Below, in pieces: positions 61,241 to 64,000 of a DNA stretch of 64,000 nt. This stretch comes from Arion vulgaris (Eukaryota; Mollusca; Gastropoda; Stylommatophora; Arionidae). Position 1 is the first letter of the stretch. The number at the start of each line of letters is the position of its first letter. The position numbers and the translations under genes are program-made. Where the stretch lies: NCBI GenBank assembly GCA_020796225.1, contig CM036774.1, forward strand, positions 25,156,192 through 25,220,191, given 5' to 3'. Under the pieces are notes generated by a model. The model ran no database searches, was not told the origin of the DNA, and worked only from the letters and a program-made list of their open reading frames with translations.

Positions 61241-61806
61241 ATGTATTAGTTACATAGAACATAAGATGAATATTTATGTAAGAGACCAAATAAACAACCT
61301 TTCAGGTCGACAAGTACCACTCTTGACAATAGTGAAACGGCGTAAACTTGCGTGGTTCGGGCATGTGATGAGACATAGCTCACTCTCTAAGACTATCCTA
61401 CAGGAAACAGTTGAGAGTGGAAGAAAGCATGTAATGAGACATAGCTCGCTCTCTAAGACTATCCTACAGGGAACAGTTGAGGTGGAAGAAAGCATGTAAT
61501 GAGACATAGCTGCCTCTAGCTTCGCTAGGAAAAGCATAATGAACATAGCTCCTTAAGACTATCCAGGGAACAGTTGAGAGTGGAAGAAAGCATGTGATGA
61601 GACATAGCTGACTCTCTAAGACTATCCTACAAGAAACAGTTGAGGGTGGAAGAAAGAAAGGAGGACACAGAAAATCCTGGTTTGATAACATCAAGAGCTG
61701 GTCGGGGCAGAGTTTCTCCACACTCACCCGAGGAGTTGAAGACAGAGATTTATGGCATGCTTTTTGTGCTGATGTCTCCACAGTCACACTCTACAGGGTT
61801 ATGGGC

Positions 61807-61845
<39 letters not shown>

Positions 61846-61860
61846 TTTATCTCTTGTTCC
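61241..61860 (+). mobile_element. LINE C-terminus with four-fold tandem module and ATT tail
   Basis: It begins ISYIEHKMNIYVRDQINNLS and KRRKLAWFGHVMRHSSLSKT. The module of about 65-70 bp (HVMRHSSLSKTILQ-type, gagacatagctcgctctcta) is repeated about four times at 61360-61640. The last copy continues into GGHRKSWFDNIKSWSGQSFS and RDLWHAFCADV. The tail is an ATT repeat (61808-61845). Confidence 0.82.
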
Positions 61861-62190
61861 ACATTCCGTTGTCCCGCTCTGTCCCACAGTTCCCTGTTTG
61901 TGGTCTCCCACAGTTCCCTGTTTGTGGTCCCCCACAGTTCCCTGTTTGTGGTCTCCACAGTTCCCTGTTTATGGTCTCCCACAGTTCCTTTTGTGTCTCC
62001 ACAGTTCCCTGTTTGTAATCTCCCACAGTTCCCTGTTTGTGGTCTCCACAGTTCCTATGTCTGTGGTCTCCCATAGTTCCCTGCTTGTGGTCTCCCACAG
62101 TTCCCTGTTTGTGGTCTCCCACAGTTCTCTGGTCTCCCACAGTTCCCTGTGTGTGGTCTCCCACAGTTCCCTGTTTGTGGTCCTGGGTTG
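61861..62190 (+). repeat. 24-bp minisatellite
   Basis: About 13 units of TCCCACAGTTCCCTGTTTGTGGTC, some with deletions. The frames over it are repeat artefacts. Confidence 0.92.
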
Positions 62191-62435
62191 AAATAGTAAT
62201 ACAACTAAATGTCAAGAATGCAGGCCTATCGAGAAGTAAACACGAACATGACCTATGACATTTCTAAAACTGGCAACAGTACAATTAAAACTACATTAAC
62301 AAAGACAGAGAACTCTGATAAAAAATGTTCCAGACATTAGTCTTAGATTTATGCTAGTCAGGAATATAAATCGAAGGTTCCAGACATTTAAGTAGAGCAG
62401 TATCACCGTTAGAACGGGTTAGTTCTCTTCTACTT
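62191..62435. other. Nothing recognised
   Basis: ttccagacatt occurs twice (62328 and 62378). Confidence 0.35.
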
Positions 62436-62690
62436 CTTCTTTGTGTTCGTTCTTTACGACCAATTTTAATCACTCTTTGTGATATGTTTGATCTTTGCCA
62501 GGAACGTGTATACGTTGCACATTGGTTTGGTAGGCCCCTAAACGCATAGACTTCTACAGTTTAGGACACATGCATCCGATTTCAGCCAAACCTCTTTTTT
62601 TTTGCCTTTTACGACATGCGTGGCAGGTGACAGTGGTTCTATTCTTTACACCCCAAATTTGGGCCCCGGTAACCACTCGGGTGGGGTTAG
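62436..62690 (-). repeat. SINE-F full-length copy, antisense
   Basis: From cttctacttcttctttgtgt to ggccccggtaaccactcggg, with the head intact. Confidence 0.85.
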
Positions 62691-62701
62691 TTCTAACAGC
62701 G

Positions 62702-62945
62702 TGGGGTCTCTGTGGCTGAGTGGTTATTCTTTTGCCTTCTGTTTCGATGGTCGTAGGTTCGAATCCGAACCTCGGCCGTACTGTGCGCGAGTACATTTTT
62801 TCAAAAGATCCATAGGATTGTTGCCGGGACTACGGAGTTCGTACTTTGTGCAATACTATCGGCAGGTGGCGTGCCGCAGCAGGTTTCTGCGGAGAGGCAC
62901 CGAGCCATATGGGGTAAAACCCGGTGCAATGAAGTTAGTAAAAGA
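62702..62945 (+). repeat. SINE-A full-length copy, reference
   Basis: A box TGGCTGAGTGG (62713-62723), B box GGTTCGAATCC (62757-62767), the middle (attgttgccgggactacgga) and the end (gagccatatggggtaaaacc, cggtgcaatgaag). A CA microsatellite follows at 62971-62991. Confidence 0.88.
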
Positions 62946-63074
62946 GTTCAAAGCAGGAAACCTAGAACCACACACACACACACACACACACCAGATCCAC
63001 ACAAAGACCTTCTCGGGACTAAAATTAATTGCATATCTTTACAGTGCTTATGAATCAACCCCAGCTTTTTAACG

Positions 63075-63262
63075 CTGTTTGTGATTTTTCTAGGCATTAT
63101 TACGTTCAGTAGTTTGCCATTGCTTTCTGAACGGGTGGAGCCATCGTCCTTTGTAAAATCCCGCGACACAATTTGTAACCAAATTGTCCGCAGCGTGATT
63201 CGAACTCAGAACGTCGAGGTTAATAGACCGAGTCACTATCCCCTAGGCCACAGACGTCTCAG
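63075..63262 (-). repeat. Another tRNA-derived SINE, antisense
   Basis: The minus strand reads gtggcctaggggatagtgac, then a B box GAGTTCGAATC and a body. The head differs from SINE-A, and no second copy was found. Confidence 0.65.
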
Positions 63263-63284
63263 GACTACACGCAGACTAACACAA

Positions 63285-63480
63285 GTCCTTCTCAGTGCTA
63301 TACTACTAGTGCTAATGCTGCTGTTGCCATTATTACTATTGTTACTATTACCGCAACTACTACTACTACTGGTATTACTACTGCTACTATTACTACTACT
63401 ACTACTACTGTTAGTATGACTACTACTACTGGTTACTACTACTACAACTATTGTTACTACTGCTACTACTAACCCATCTT
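63285..63480 (+). repeat. TAC/TTAC microsatellite
   Basis: Imperfect TAC trinucleotide repeat with TTAC and TGC interruptions. The frames over it are artefacts. Confidence 0.9.
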
Positions 63481-63499
63481 GTTTCAAATGGAGCATAGG

Positions 63500-63685
63500 C
63501 CTGCAACTGTTGCACTCCTACGTTGTATGATTTTAAACCATCATCATTTACTTTTACCGTGAGAATTACCTCCTCTTCTGATATTTTTCGCCCGGTATTC
63601 TTTGGCCTCCACATTTGTTCCCTTCCCTGTGGATTCCAAGCCATTGCATGTCTAGTTATATCGTGAGGTTGCATCCGGTGAATAA
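63500..63685 (-). mobile_element. Antisense LINE C-terminal fragment
   Basis: The minus-strand frame 63426-63674 gives DITRHAMAWNPQGREQMWRP, then KNTGRKISEEEVILTVKVND, a typical LINE end (WNPQGKRKRGRPRNTW in better copies of such families). Confidence 0.75.
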
Positions 63686-64000
63686 TTCAGTGAATTACAA
63701 ACACCCATAAATAAGGTACTCATAATTTTTGGGGACACCCTGAATGCCAGTGGGGCTCGTGGTAATTTTTCTTGGTGGGGCCCGTAAAAATTTCAAACAA
63801 ATTGTGGATTTTGGAGTATTTACTATCATTTATCTATTCCGAGATTATTACCCCGTTCAGAAAAAGTACATATGATTCTGTTCTGTAACAGCTTGATACT
63901 AAAGAGAGTTGGCTATTAAATATTTTTAGTTAGTGTGGCCGGGCCCCACTCCCCTTAATGACGAGCCGCCCCTGCTAAATGTGTATAATTCGATTTTGTT
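63686..64000. other. Possible DNA-transposon end, otherwise unrecognised
   Basis: 63750-63790 (tggggctcgtggtaattttt, cttggtggggcccgt) and 63935-63976 (ggccgggccccactcccctt, aatgacgagccgcccctgc) look like the two parts of a GC-rich transposon terminus. No family can be named. Confidence 0.35.

Noticed and set aside
62702..62790. Functional tRNA gene
   Set aside because: The A and B boxes are good, but there is no complete cloverleaf. The sequence continues into a SINE body present elsewhere in the window.

Overview
The window is nuclear DNA of a repeat-rich invertebrate animal, most likely a mollusc and possibly a gastropod. The animal assignment is firm: there are spliced exons of a motile-cilia gene, several non-LTR retrotransposon families and many tRNA-derived SINEs. 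The mollusc call is an inference from the look of the LINE proteins and is only moderately certain. No bacterial, organellar or rRNA sequence was seen.

The only host gene I can support is a plus-strand armadillo-repeat gene, the orthologue of ODAD2 (ARMC4), an outer dynein arm docking-complex subunit. Six consecutive internal exons lie at 4364-4600, 7075-7185, 8752-8970, 11558-11739, 13490-13604 and 18715-18903. They join in frame into about 351 codons of the armadillo region. The 5' part of the gene lies upstream of the window. The last exon seen ends in a good donor, and I found no further exon in the remaining 45 kb, so the final intron is either very long or its next exon escaped me.

The introns are unusual. 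Tandem repeats abut the splice sites in most of them, and in three places the repeat unit contains a copy of the splice site itself: the acceptor of exon 2, the donor of exon 5 and the acceptor of exon 6.

From 19 kb to the end the DNA is a layered mass of mobile elements. There are 5'-truncated LINE fragments of about a dozen types. The two best are an RNase H-bearing LINE at 58386-60705 and an FADD-box reverse transcriptase at 40180-41625. Dispersed short families are named here by letter (SINE-A, B, C, D, I; E and F with GAA tails; K, M, N of unknown class). There are MITEs of piggyBac type (TTAA), hAT type (8-bp duplication) and mariner type (TA), and a Penelope-like palindromic insertion. 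Several insertions are dated relative to one another by nested order and matching target-site duplications.

Satellites are the second theme. They include 15 identical 28-bp units made of a SINE A-box, 29 units of exactly 35 bp each with a hairpin, a 76-bp satellite with three-unit higher-order structure, and long G/T-rich or C/T-rich minisatellites. Most long open frames outside the exons are satellite artefacts or LINE debris. Single-base length noise in some satellites suggests incomplete long-read polishing there.
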